DNA from: Planctomycetaceae bacterium
GTDB taxonomy: Bacteria > Planctomycetota > Planctomycetia > Planctomycetales > Planctomycetaceae
Assembly: GCA_947479075.1 (NCBI GenBank)
Contig: CANJZR010000302.1
Location: 1 to 5,338 of the forward strand
Length of the DNA: 5,338 nt
Direction of reading: 5' to 3'
Position numbers and translations under genes: made by a program. Each line of letters begins with the position of its first letter. Position 1 is the first letter of the stretch. The notes beneath the pieces were generated by a model. That model did no database searches. It had not been told where the DNA came from and was given only the letters and a program-made list of their open reading frames with translations. Positions 1-5,338 of the stretch are shown here, in pieces.

Positions 1-90
1 CGCACTGAGATACTCTGTGAACTGATGTCTGCACGGTTCATTCTCGACCGGTTTGCCTACTGATGAATCAGCTTTCTGCGGGAATCATTC

Positions 91-1713
91 ATGGCGCTTT
101 ACCAAAGAGTCCTCGTCCCCTGTGACTTCAGCCCCCCCAGCTTCGTGGCCCTGGAACAAGGGGCCACGATCGCGGAGTCGGTGGGAGCAGAACTGGTTGT
201 CCTCCACGTTCTGTCCCAGAAAGTGAAACAAGACGATCTGCAGGGACTGAAGGACGACATCCGGAACCGCCTGGAGGCCTCGCTGCCGGCTGAGCGGGTT
301 CTCAAGCTCACGACGAAGTTCCTGGTCCGCGAGGGAATGCCCGCCCGAGAGATCGTCTCCACAGCGGATGAGCATTCCACAGACATCATCATCATGGGGA
401 CCCGTGGTCGTACCGGGATTGCGCACCTGGCCCTGGGAAGCATCGCTGAGACAGTCCTGAGAACCGCCAGCTGCCCGGTGATGGTGGTTCGCACGACCGC
501 CAGCAGTTCACAGAACAACCTCGCTGCTGAATCAAAGATCGTTGTCGCCGACGAGCTCGAATCGTCACCGGCCGTTGAACTGCTGCGACGTGCTGAAGCC
601 TTGCGTGCGACCGACATCCATTTCGATCCCGTCAGCCGCGATGAGTACCTGATTCGATTCCGTATTGATGGTCGCCTCGAAGAGTACTGTCGCATGGAAG
701 CCAGTCTGGCTCAGCGCCAGTTGCACCAGTACGAGGTCATGGCCCAGATCGACACGAATCACACCGCATTCCGGGGGAAGGAAGGCCGTCTTCCCGACAT
801 CCCTTCGCTCCCTGGCGTCGAGGTTCGCTACACAGCTGCCCCGGTCAGTGGTGGTGAATCCGCTTCTCTGCGAATTTCATCGCAAACGAACGTGGGAATG
901 AAGCTGGAGAACCTCGGTATTCCGGAGTCGGATCTATTGAAAGTCGACGCGTTGCTGCGGCAGGGCGCGGGACTGATTCTGATCACCGGCCCGACTGGAT
1001 CGGGGAAATCGACTACGGTCTACTCGATGCTGAATCGCATGGCCTCCGCCCAGCGTAACATCGTCTCCATCGAGGACCCCGTGGAGTATTCCGTGCCTTA
1101 TGTGCGTCAGATGGCGGTTGATGAACGACACAGTGTCACCATGACGACCGGTCTGAAAACAATTCTCCGCATGGACCCCGATGTGATCTTCGTTGGCGAG
1201 ATCCGCGATACAGAGGCAGCGGAAATCACCATGCGGGCGGCCAGTTCAGGGCGGCATGTGTTCAGCACGCTGCACACGCGAGATGTGGCCTCGACACTGA
1301 CGGCCCTGATCGATCTGGGGATCCCGGTCAACTCGATCGGAGCGAACTTGAAGGGCGTTCTGAACCAACGGTTGATCCGACGTTTATGTCCCGAATGTCG
1401 TGTCGCTCATGACATCACCGACGACGAGAAAGCGGCCTTCGCGGAAGTCGGATTGGAACCACCCACTCAGCTCTATGAACCGATTGGATGTGAGAGCTGC
1501 CGCGGGCGGGGCTACCTCGGTCGCATTGGTATCTTCGAGGTCGCCCCAATCTCGCCTCGGATCTCGGAAGCCATCTCGCAAACGACGACCGAGGATGTCC
1601 TCCGCGAGTTGTTGCGAGCCGACGGAGTCCCATCGCTGCGGATGGCAGGCTTACGCAAGGCCGCAGAGGGCATTACCAGCCTGGCCGAAGTGAACTCGAT
1701 CCACTGGAGCTGA
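91..1713 (+). CDS. Universal stress protein domain fused to a GspE/PilB-type ATPase
   Basis: 540 aa, complete. Residues 1-135 form a USP domain: an N-terminal strand with VPCDFS (Asp12) and the ATP-binding motif G-2x-G-9x-GS at 103-117 (GTRGRTG...ALGS). From about 150 the protein is a secretion/pilus ATPase. It has ATDIHFDP (173-180) and IRFRIDGRL (188-196) of the N2 domain, Walker A GPTGSGKST (300-308), an Asp box around SIEDPVEY (326-333), a Walker B region ending in DVIFVGEIRD (364-373) and a His box FSTLHTRD (391-398). A zinc-type tetracysteine follows (C433, C436, C467, C470). In typical GspE/PilB proteins the N-terminus is an N1/MshEN-like domain; here the USP domain takes that place. 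ATPases of this family are cytoplasmic hexamers that power type II secretion or type IV pili. The ATG at 91 is preceded by a weak GGGA with 7-nt spacing. No partner genes are visible, so the machine served is unknown. Both domain calls are firm; the role of the fusion is inference. Confidence 0.93.
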   Translation: MALYQRVLVPCDFSPPSFVALEQGATIAESVGAELVVLHVLSQKVKQDDLQGLKDDIRNRLEASLPAERVLKLTTKFLVREGMPAREIVSTADEHSTDIIIMGTRGRTGIAHLALGSIAETVLRTASCPVMVVRTTASSSQNNLAAESKIVVADELESSPAVELLRRAEALRATDIHFDPVSRDEYLIRFRIDGRLEEYCRMEASLAQRQLHQYEVMAQIDTNHTAFRGKEGRLPDIPSLPGVEVRYTAAPVSGGESASLRISSQTNVGMKLENLGIPESDLLKVDALLRQGAGLILITGPTGSGKSTTVYSMLNRMASAQRNIVSIEDPVEYSVPYVRQMAVDERHSVTMTTGLKTILRMDPDVIFVGEIRDTEAAEITMRAASSGRHVFSTLHTRDVASTLTALIDLGIPVNSIGANLKGVLNQRLIRRLCPECRVAHDITDDEKAAFAEVGLEPPTQLYEPIGCESCRGRGYLGRIGIFEVAPISPRISEAISQTTTEDVLRELLRADGVPSLRMAGLRKAAEGITSLAEVNSIHWS

Positions 1714-1769
1714 CCGTCCGGAGTCCAGACGACATCGGACCCACGTCGCTTGCTTCACCAACCCGAAGC

Positions 1770-1773
1770 GTCA
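1770..1773. repeat. Left copy of candidate GTCA target-site duplication
   Basis: GTCA lies immediately outside the left 13-bp inverted repeat, matched by GTCA immediately outside the right one. The match does not extend beyond 4 bases. A given 4-base match arises by chance about once in 256, so this supports but does not prove insertion. Confidence 0.5.
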
Positions 1774-1889
1774 CAGCTTTTTGCATGAGACATCACAAGT
1801 CGATTGAGAGCCTTGTTTTGCAGGACCGGATAGAAACACGGCCAAACATAGGGCTCTTAATGACTTGTGGCGACTGATGCAAAAAGCTG
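1774..1889. mobile_element. MITE-like 116-bp imperfect palindrome flanked by a GTCA repeat
   Basis: The ends are perfect 13-bp inverted repeats: CAGCTTTTTGCAT at 1774-1786 and its complement at 1877-1889. Pairing continues inward almost without break. Positions 1788-1802 pair with 1861-1875 with two mismatches, including an uninterrupted CACAAGTC/GACTTGTG block. After one bulged base (A1803), 1804-1816 pair with 1848-1860, including AGAGCC/GGCTCT. The same 4 bases, GTCA, lie directly outside both ends (1770-1773 and 1890-1893), as expected of a target-site duplication. There is no coding capacity. Short size, terminal inverted repeats, a flanking direct repeat and no transposase together match a non-autonomous miniature element. 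I cannot assign an IS family. Alternatives are a structured RNA or a bidirectional terminator between the convergent genes; the exact GTCA flanks favour the mobile reading. Confidence 0.6.
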
Positions 1890-1893
1890 GTCA
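1890..1893. repeat. Right copy of candidate GTCA target-site duplication
   Basis: GTCA follows the last base of the right inverted repeat and matches the left flank at 1770-1773. Removing the element and one copy would rejoin GAAGC-GTCA-GCGAG as the inferred empty site. Confidence 0.5.
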
Positions 1894-2060
1894 GCGAGGG
1901 CGAGCGTCGTGAGGCTTTCCTTAATTTCAGACACTCTCCCCGACCTCTGAAACAAACATCAACCTTCCTTGGAGGACGCCCGGCTCGGCAGTCCCGAGAC
2001 GGAATCCAGCAAATAGATATCGACATCAAGTGGCTGCGGTTTCCGTCAACACAGATGACA

Positions 2061-2103
2061 AGGCGTGGAGACGCTCAACGCCTCGGCAGGCTGATGCCTG
2101 CCG
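2061..2103 (-). terminator. Two back-to-back hairpins past the sulfite reductase gene
   Basis: The first hairpin pairs AGGCGT (2061-2066) with ACGCCT (2078-2083); after one mismatch the stem continues as GAG/CTC around an ACG loop. The second begins at the next base: CGGCAGGC (2084-2091), loop TGAT, GCCTGCCG (2096-2103), a perfect 8-bp stem. The nearer hairpin starts 27 bases beyond the sulfite reductase stop codon. The position suits transcript termination or 3'-end protection of that mRNA. Neither strand has a T-run after the stems, so this is not a canonical intrinsic terminator. It could instead be a dispersed intergenic palindrome. Confidence 0.45.
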
Positions 2104-2130
2104 CTCTCGTTTCGGTTTGAACGCTGCGGC

Positions 2131-3798
2131 TTAGACCAGGCCTTCTTTGCCGACGCGGTGGCAGAAGTCGCCAAAGCTCTCGCCGGTCTTGCGCCCCACT
2201 TTGAACTTGGCGAAGATCGGGCTCAGCTTATTCGGCAGCTCTTCCTGGGCAACCATGTCCTCGTACAGGAAGGCCAGCCGCGTTCCCTGGGCGTTGCCAC
2301 CCAGGTACAGCGTGTACTTCCCGCGAGCCTTACCCACGAGGCCAATGTCCGGAGTATAGGGGCGGGCACAGCCGTTCGGGCAGCCGGTCATATGGACCGC
2401 GATCCGCTCGGACAGCAGGCCATGCTTGGCCATCTCGGCCTCGAGGGCATCCATCACATCGGGCATGACGCGTTCAGATTCCGTCACGGCCAGACCGCAC
2501 GTCGGGTAGGCCGGGCAGGAGATCGAGTACCGGCGAGCCAGCGTCAGTTCCTCGGCCCGCTTGCAGCCATGCTCGGTCAGGATGCTGTCGATGTCAGCCC
2601 GATCCTTCGGGTCAATGTCGCAGAGGATCACGCCCTGCAGAGCAGTCAGACGCGTTTCCATCCCGTACTTGCCCAGCAGCACGCGGAACATCTTCTTCAG
2701 CTGGAGCGGACCTTCGTCCTTGAGGCGGCCGTTCTCGATATTGATCCCGAGGAACAGCTTGCCGTCACCCTGCTCATGCCAGCCGATGTGGTCGTCGACA
2801 TCGGTCACCTCGACATCGCGTGGACCGGGCAGGGGGGCACCGTAATATTCTTCGACCTTCGCCTTGAACCACGGCAAGCCCTGCTCGTGGATCAGGTACT
2901 TGAGACGGGCCTGCTTGCGGTCGGCCCGGTTACCGAAGTCACGCTGCACCTTAACCACAGCTTCCCCGACGGTCAGCACCTGATCGGGGGTAATGAAGGC
3001 CATTGGCTTCGCGAGGGCCGGGAACGTCGTCTTCTTGGCCGGAGTCATCCCCATGCCGCCCCCGACGAGCAGGTTGTAGCCGACAATCTTGTCATTCTCG
3101 ACAACTGCCAGATACCCCATGTCCTGGGTATAGATGTCGATGCAGTTGTCCTCGGGCAGCGCGACGCCAATCTTGAACTTACGCGGCAGGTAGGTCGCCC
3201 CGTAGATCGGCTCGTTCTCGGGTTCCTGACTATGGACGAGAGTGCTTTCCTCGCCGTCCTTCAGCCAGATTTCGTAGTAGGCATTGGTCCGGGGCCGGAA
3301 GTGGTGAGCCAGCCGGCCGGCCAGATCCTGCATCTCCGCAAAGGCCGACTTGTTCTTGATCGGGGCCGGGCAGGCCATCACGTTGCGGCACACATCACCA
3401 CACGCTGCCAGCGTCGACAGCTTGATCGCGTTGATGCCGCGAATCGTTTCCTTGAGATTCGTCTTCACCACGCCGTGCAGCTGGAAGCCCTGGCGGTCAG
3501 TGATACGGAGCGTTCCGTTGCCGAACTTGTCACAGATATCGAGTTCGGCCAGGAACTGAGCAGCTGTGACTTTTCCGCCCGGCACGCGGGAGCGGACCAT
3601 GAAGCTGTAGACCTTGGCATCGCCGCGGTGGTCGCGGTCGTCCTGCTGGTAAGTGCCGTGCGTCTTGAGCAGATTCGCACTGTCCTCAGTCACGGTGGGG
3701 ACACTCGCGTCGGCCAGCTCTTCGGCGATGGTACCTCGCAGGAGGTTGCTGGACCGCTTGAGTTCCTCGATCTTGCTGGGATTGCCTTTGTCTGCCAT
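2131..3798 (-). CDS. Sulfite reductase, siroheme/4Fe-4S hemoprotein (plant/cyanobacterial type)
   Basis: 555 aa, complete. The family reduces sulfite to sulfide with six electrons in assimilatory sulfur metabolism, in the cytoplasm. Two ferredoxin-like half-domains each precede a siroheme/4Fe-4S half. RITDRQGFQLHG (98-109) and GDVCRNVMACPAP (134-146) line the siroheme pocket. LPRKFK (204-209) carries the two lysines equivalent to the sulfite-binding pair in E. coli CysI. The cluster cysteines are C428 and C434 (C-x5-C), then C473 and C477 in TGCPNGCARP (C-x3-C), where the last Cys bridges cluster and siroheme. The RNVMA-PAP and YLPRKFKIGV segments resemble ferredoxin-dependent sulfite reductases more than CysI. 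No flavoprotein gene cysJ is in view, so ferredoxin is the likelier donor; this is inference. Nitrite reductase is the main alternative but fits the pocket less well. The N-terminus KIEELKRSSNLLRG is family-like and supports the ATG at 3798, though no Shine-Dalgarno is visible. Codons are strongly G/C-ending, suggesting high expression. Confidence 0.93.
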   Translation of the reverse strand: MADKGNPSKIEELKRSSNLLRGTIAEELADASVPTVTEDSANLLKTHGTYQQDDRDHRGDAKVYSFMVRSRVPGGKVTAAQFLAELDICDKFGNGTLRITDRQGFQLHGVVKTNLKETIRGINAIKLSTLAACGDVCRNVMACPAPIKNKSAFAEMQDLAGRLAHHFRPRTNAYYEIWLKDGEESTLVHSQEPENEPIYGATYLPRKFKIGVALPEDNCIDIYTQDMGYLAVVENDKIVGYNLLVGGGMGMTPAKKTTFPALAKPMAFITPDQVLTVGEAVVKVQRDFGNRADRKQARLKYLIHEQGLPWFKAKVEEYYGAPLPGPRDVEVTDVDDHIGWHEQGDGKLFLGINIENGRLKDEGPLQLKKMFRVLLGKYGMETRLTALQGVILCDIDPKDRADIDSILTEHGCKRAEELTLARRYSISCPAYPTCGLAVTESERVMPDVMDALEAEMAKHGLLSERIAVHMTGCPNGCARPYTPDIGLVGKARGKYTLYLGGNAQGTRLAFLYEDMVAQEELPNKLSPIFAKFKVGRKTGESFGDFCHRVGKEGLV

Positions 3799-3845
3799 GG
3801 GAGAGCGACTTCAGTCAGGGGACACGTGGTGGTGAATCGACTTTA

Positions 3846-3875
3846 AGTGTAGGGGGAAGGGGGTAATTGACTCAA
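3846..3875 (-). promoter_or_regulatory. Weak candidate sigma70-type promoter of the sulfite reductase gene
   Basis: Read on the minus strand, TTGAGT (3870-3875) and TACACT (3846-3851) are separated by 18 bases. Each matches four of six consensus positions. Transcription would start near 3839-3840 and give a leader of about 40 bases. The -35 box lies inside the dyad at 3860-3891, the usual geometry for regulation by a bound protein. The match is weak, and planctomycete promoter consensus is not well fixed. Confidence 0.3.
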
Positions 3876-3891
3876 TGGGAACGATTACCCC
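3860..3891. promoter_or_regulatory. Candidate operator dyad upstream of sulfite reductase
   Basis: GGGGTAAT (3860-3867) and ATTACCCC (3884-3891) are perfect 8-bp inverted arms with a 16-base spacer. A second palindrome, ATTGA-C-TCAAT (3866-3876), overlaps the left arm and spacer. The site lies 62 bases upstream of the start codon and overlaps the candidate -35 box, so a DNA-binding dimer here could control sulfur-assimilation expression. Alternatively it folds as an mRNA leader hairpin. No known regulator motif is recognised. Confidence 0.4.
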
Positions 3892-3937
3892 AGACGAGTC
3901 GATCACGCCCTTGGCGTTGCCCCCACGGCCATTATGA

Positions 3938-3971
3938 TTCGACATCCTCCGCGAAACAGAGGTTCGTCGAG
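3938..3971 (-). terminator. Stem-loop after the DUF1501/membrane protein pair
   Basis: TTCGAC (3938-3943) pairs with GTCGAG (3966-3971) using one G-T pair. After a small internal loop, CCTC (3946-3949) pairs with GAGG (3959-3962) around a 9-base loop. The stem starts 23 bases past the stop codon of the small membrane protein and precedes the candidate sulfite reductase promoter. That position suits an operon terminator, but there is no U-run after the stem on the minus strand. Confidence 0.35.
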
Positions 3972-3994
3972 AAATTTGCACTCCCGTCGCGATC

Positions 3995-4501
3995 TCACTT
4001 CTGAGACTTACGGATTCCCTCGATTCGCCGACTCAGCTCTTCAATAAAAGATTCGTATCGTTCGATATCTGGACCGGTATCGCCGATTGAAAGGGTATTC
4101 ACACTCTCATTGAACATGAAATGGGTGTAGCGAATGAGCGCTCGTGACCATAGGGCGTACGCGATGGCAGCAAACAGCAATGCCAGACAAAAAATGAGCA
4201 CGGTGGGCGTTGCTGGACCAGGACCTCGAAGCAAAAAGACACTGACTGCGACCACACAAATCAAGAAAGCGATCGACCACTTGGAGTGGTATGACCGCCC
4301 CCAAACCGTTGAAGTGTTCGGACTAAGCGTCCGCAGCCAGATCACCATTTCCAGTTTCGGAACCCAGAGACTCGCTCCAGTAACGACTACCCGGTCTGAA
4401 TGGAGCGTATAAGTCAGGTCAAAGAACAACGGAACACGATGACGATGTTTGACAGTTTCGTAGACTTCTGGCGACTTATCCGGGAGAGCGATCTCAGTCA
4501 T
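3995..4501 (-). CDS. Small two-helix membrane protein, possible split PH-like domain
   Basis: 168 aa, not matched to a named family with confidence. Residues 20-60 look like a run of beta strands (LFFDLTYTL, DRVVVTG, EMVIWLRTLS). Two hydrophobic segments follow at about 75-92 and 98-118, joined by a short Gly/Pro loop. A soluble tail has a strand-like NTLSIGD and an amphipathic helix ERYESFIEELSRRIEGIRK (148-165). Strands, a membrane hairpin, then a final strand and helix resembles bacterial PH-like proteins in which a membrane hairpin interrupts the domain (DUF6232-like layout); this is inference from shape only. The frame is open from an ATG at 4615, but that would overlap the DUF1501 gene by 83 bases. 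I prefer the ATG at 4501, which has GGAAG 6 bases upstream and sits 31 bases past the DUF1501 stop. Codon use is less G/C-ending than in the sulfite reductase gene. Confidence 0.72.
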   Translation of the reverse strand: MTEIALPDKSPEVYETVKHRHRVPLFFDLTYTLHSDRVVVTGASLWVPKLEMVIWLRTLSPNTSTVWGRSYHSKWSIAFLICVVAVSVFLLRGPGPATPTVLIFCLALLFAAIAYALWSRALIRYTHFMFNESVNTLSIGDTGPDIERYESFIEELSRRIEGIRKSQK

Positions 4502-4507
4502 GAACGA

Positions 4508-4512
4508 CTTCC
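4508..4512 (-). promoter_or_regulatory. Ribosome binding site deciding the small membrane protein start
   Basis: GGAAG on the minus strand lies 6 bases before the ATG at 4501. This favours that start over the in-frame ATG at 4615, which lies inside the DUF1501 coding region. Confidence 0.5.
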
Positions 4513-4532
4513 ATTCTCTATTGTGCAACCAA

Positions 4533-5338
4533 TCAACCGAATAGCCCCTCAATCGGAGCCCCCTCAGCCAGCAAGTTATACGGTCGATTCTGCGAGTCAA
4601 CGTCCTCCAAGTCATGAATCCCCATCGCGTGACACACCGTCTTTGCGATATCGGCAGGCGTCACGCGCCGATCAATCGGGTACTCGCCCAGCTTGTCACT
4701 CGCTCCATACCGCTGGCCGCCACGGATGCCACCGCCGGCCATGACGTTGGTCATGCAATAGGTCCAATGATCACGTCCCGCTCCGGCAAAGCCTCCCGAA
4801 CGCGGGTCGCCGATTCGAGGTGTTCTCCCCATCTCGCTGGTAATGTACACCAGCGTGCTGTCGAGCAAACCGCGCGTCGACAGATCTTCAATCAACGCCG
4901 AGAAGGCCCGGTCGAACTTGGGCAGCAGGTGGCTCTTCAGGCAGTGGAAGTTGTTCCCATGCGTGTCCCAGCCACCGGCACTCGCACACTTGTTCTCTTC
5001 AGCGTACTTCTTATCGGGCATCCAGAAGACAGTGATGAACGGCACCCCGGCTTCGACGAGCCGACGCGCCAGCAGCAGGCTCATCCCGTTTGTCGTCTCT
5101 CCGTAACGCTGTCGCAGCTCCGATGGCTCCTGCTCCAGATTGAACGCCCCGCTGGTTCGCGATGAGGTCAACAGGGCGAAGGCCCGCTCCTGGTGTCGCT
5201 CCCAGATGCGTGAGGATGCCACCTCTTCGAGCTGTCGCCGCGAGCGGTCGACCTCCTGAAGCAGGGCCTGCCGCGAACCGAGTTTCTCGGCGGTCAGACC
5301 TCCCTCCAGCACCAGTGCGGGAGCACGAAACCGCAGCG
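4533..5338 (-). CDS. DUF1501 protein, C-terminal part (5' end outside window)
   Basis: 267 residues are visible, ending at TGA 4533. The frame is open to the window edge and the upstream residues (FRAPALVLEGGLTAEKLG) still look like the family, so a GTG at 5312 is internal rather than the start. DUF1501 proteins have the alkaline phosphatase/sulfatase fold, many carry a Tat signal, and the family is very numerous in Planctomycetota, often next to DUF1549/DUF1553 cytochrome genes. Landmarks in visible-residue numbering are GWDTHG (122-127), SEMGRTPR (167-174), GRDHW (187-191), GGGIRGGQRYGASD (201-214) and the C-terminal ADIAKTVCHAMGI (229-239) with EGAPIEGLF. The Asp, Glu and His residues in the first three motifs are the likely metal ligands by analogy with the superfamily. 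The usual EFGRTP is EMGRTP here. Function and substrate are not established. The N-terminus, any signal peptide and the promoter cannot be seen. Confidence 0.92.
   Translation of the reverse strand, partial: LRFRAPALVLEGGLTAEKLGSRQALLQEVDRSRRQLEEVASSRIWERHQERAFALLTSSRTSGAFNLEQEPSELRQRYGETTNGMSLLLARRLVEAGVPFITVFWMPDKKYAEENKCASAGGWDTHGNNFHCLKSHLLPKFDRAFSALIEDLSTRGLLDSTLVYITSEMGRTPRIGDPRSGGFAGAGRDHWTYCMTNVMAGGGIRGGQRYGASDKLGEYPIDRRVTPADIAKTVCHAMGIHDLEDVDSQNRPYNLLAEGAPIEGLFG

Larger units (their letters stand above)
1714..2130. other. Non-coding gap between convergent genes, rich in inverted repeats
   Basis: This 417-base stretch separates the 3' ends of the ATPase and sulfite reductase genes. 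I see no convincing gene in it; the open frames have no ribosome site or recognisable protein. It holds the MITE-like element at 1774-1889 and two adjoining hairpins at 2061-2103, described separately. Smaller stem-loops are GCTTC/GAAGC (1752-1756 with 1765-1769), TTTCAGA/TCTGAAA (1925-1931 with 1946-1952, 14-nt loop) and CTCGG/CCGAG (1984-1988 with 1994-1998, 5-nt loop). None is followed by a clean T-run at normal terminator distance, so transcription from both sides may end by a factor-dependent mechanism or at the large hairpin. Confidence 0.7.

Noticed and set aside
1..63. Open frame from the left edge to TGA at 61-63, possible 3' end of an upstream plus-strand gene
   Set aside because: Only 20 codons are visible, with no recognisable motif; an open run this short is likely by chance. 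It cannot be decided from this window.
63..92. ATGAAT/ATTCAT inverted repeat that could pair across the USP-ATPase ribosome site
   Set aside because: A 6-bp A/T-rich stem with an 18-base loop is weak and expected by chance; no further pairing supports a regulatory fold.
99..695. 198-codon minus-strand frame inside the USP-ATPase gene
   Set aside because: Antisense to a well-supported coding region, Arg/Ser-rich low-information translation, no motif.
1793..2029. 78-codon minus-strand frame in the intergenic gap
   Set aside because: It starts inside the palindromic element, has no ribosome site or recognisable sequence, and is of a length expected by chance.
2158..3846. 562-codon open frame on the plus strand, antisense to almost all of sulfite reductase
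   Set aside because: Its codons lie exactly opposite the sense codons, so it stays open only because the sense gene avoids TTA, CTA and TCA codons, as expected in a G/C-ending gene. It has no recognisable domain, and the minus-strand protein is unmistakable.
4502..4615. N-terminal extension of the small membrane protein to an ATG at 4615
   Set aside because: It overlaps the DUF1501 coding region in another frame and gives an Arg/Trp-rich leader. The internal ATG at 4501 has a better ribosome site and natural spacing.
4614..5165. 183-codon plus-strand frame antisense to DUF1501
   Set aside because: Shadow of the DUF1501 gene; no domain, and the motifs on the minus strand are clear.

Overview
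The window is about 58% GC by eye and looks like a chromosomal segment of a planctomycete (Planctomycetota). The best lineage marker is the DUF1501 gene at the right edge, a family strongly expanded in that phylum. The moderately high GC, the mostly weak Shine-Dalgarno sites and the plant/cyanobacterial-type sulfite reductase fit the same assignment. The assignment is inference; there is no rRNA or other phylogenetic marker here.

Layout, left to right. (1) 91-1713 (+): an unusual two-part protein, an N-terminal universal stress protein (USP) domain joined to a GspE/PilB-type secretion or pilus ATPase. (2) 1714-2130: a 417-base gap between convergent genes. It holds a 116-base near-continuous hairpin with 13-bp perfect terminal inverted repeats, flanked by a GTCA direct repeat, which looks like a miniature inverted-repeat element (MITE). 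It also holds several smaller stem-loops, including two back-to-back hairpins just past the end of the sulfite reductase gene. (3) 2131-3798 (-): a complete siroheme/4Fe-4S sulfite reductase with all cofactor cysteines and the anion-binding basic residues. (4) 3799-3994: the upstream region of that gene, with a terminator-like hairpin, an 8-bp dyad and a weak candidate promoter. (5) 3995-4501 (-): a small protein with two membrane segments, possibly a split PH-like domain. (6) 4533-5338 (-): the C-terminal part of a DUF1501 protein, running off the right edge.

The genes do not form one pathway. Sulfite reductase performs the last reductive step of sulfate assimilation. The DUF1501 and small membrane protein genes are 31 bases apart on the same strand and are probably co-transcribed. 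The USP-ATPase has no pilus or secretion partner genes in view. The observations most worth pursuing are the USP-ATPase fusion, the MITE-like element and the dyad in front of the sulfite reductase gene.
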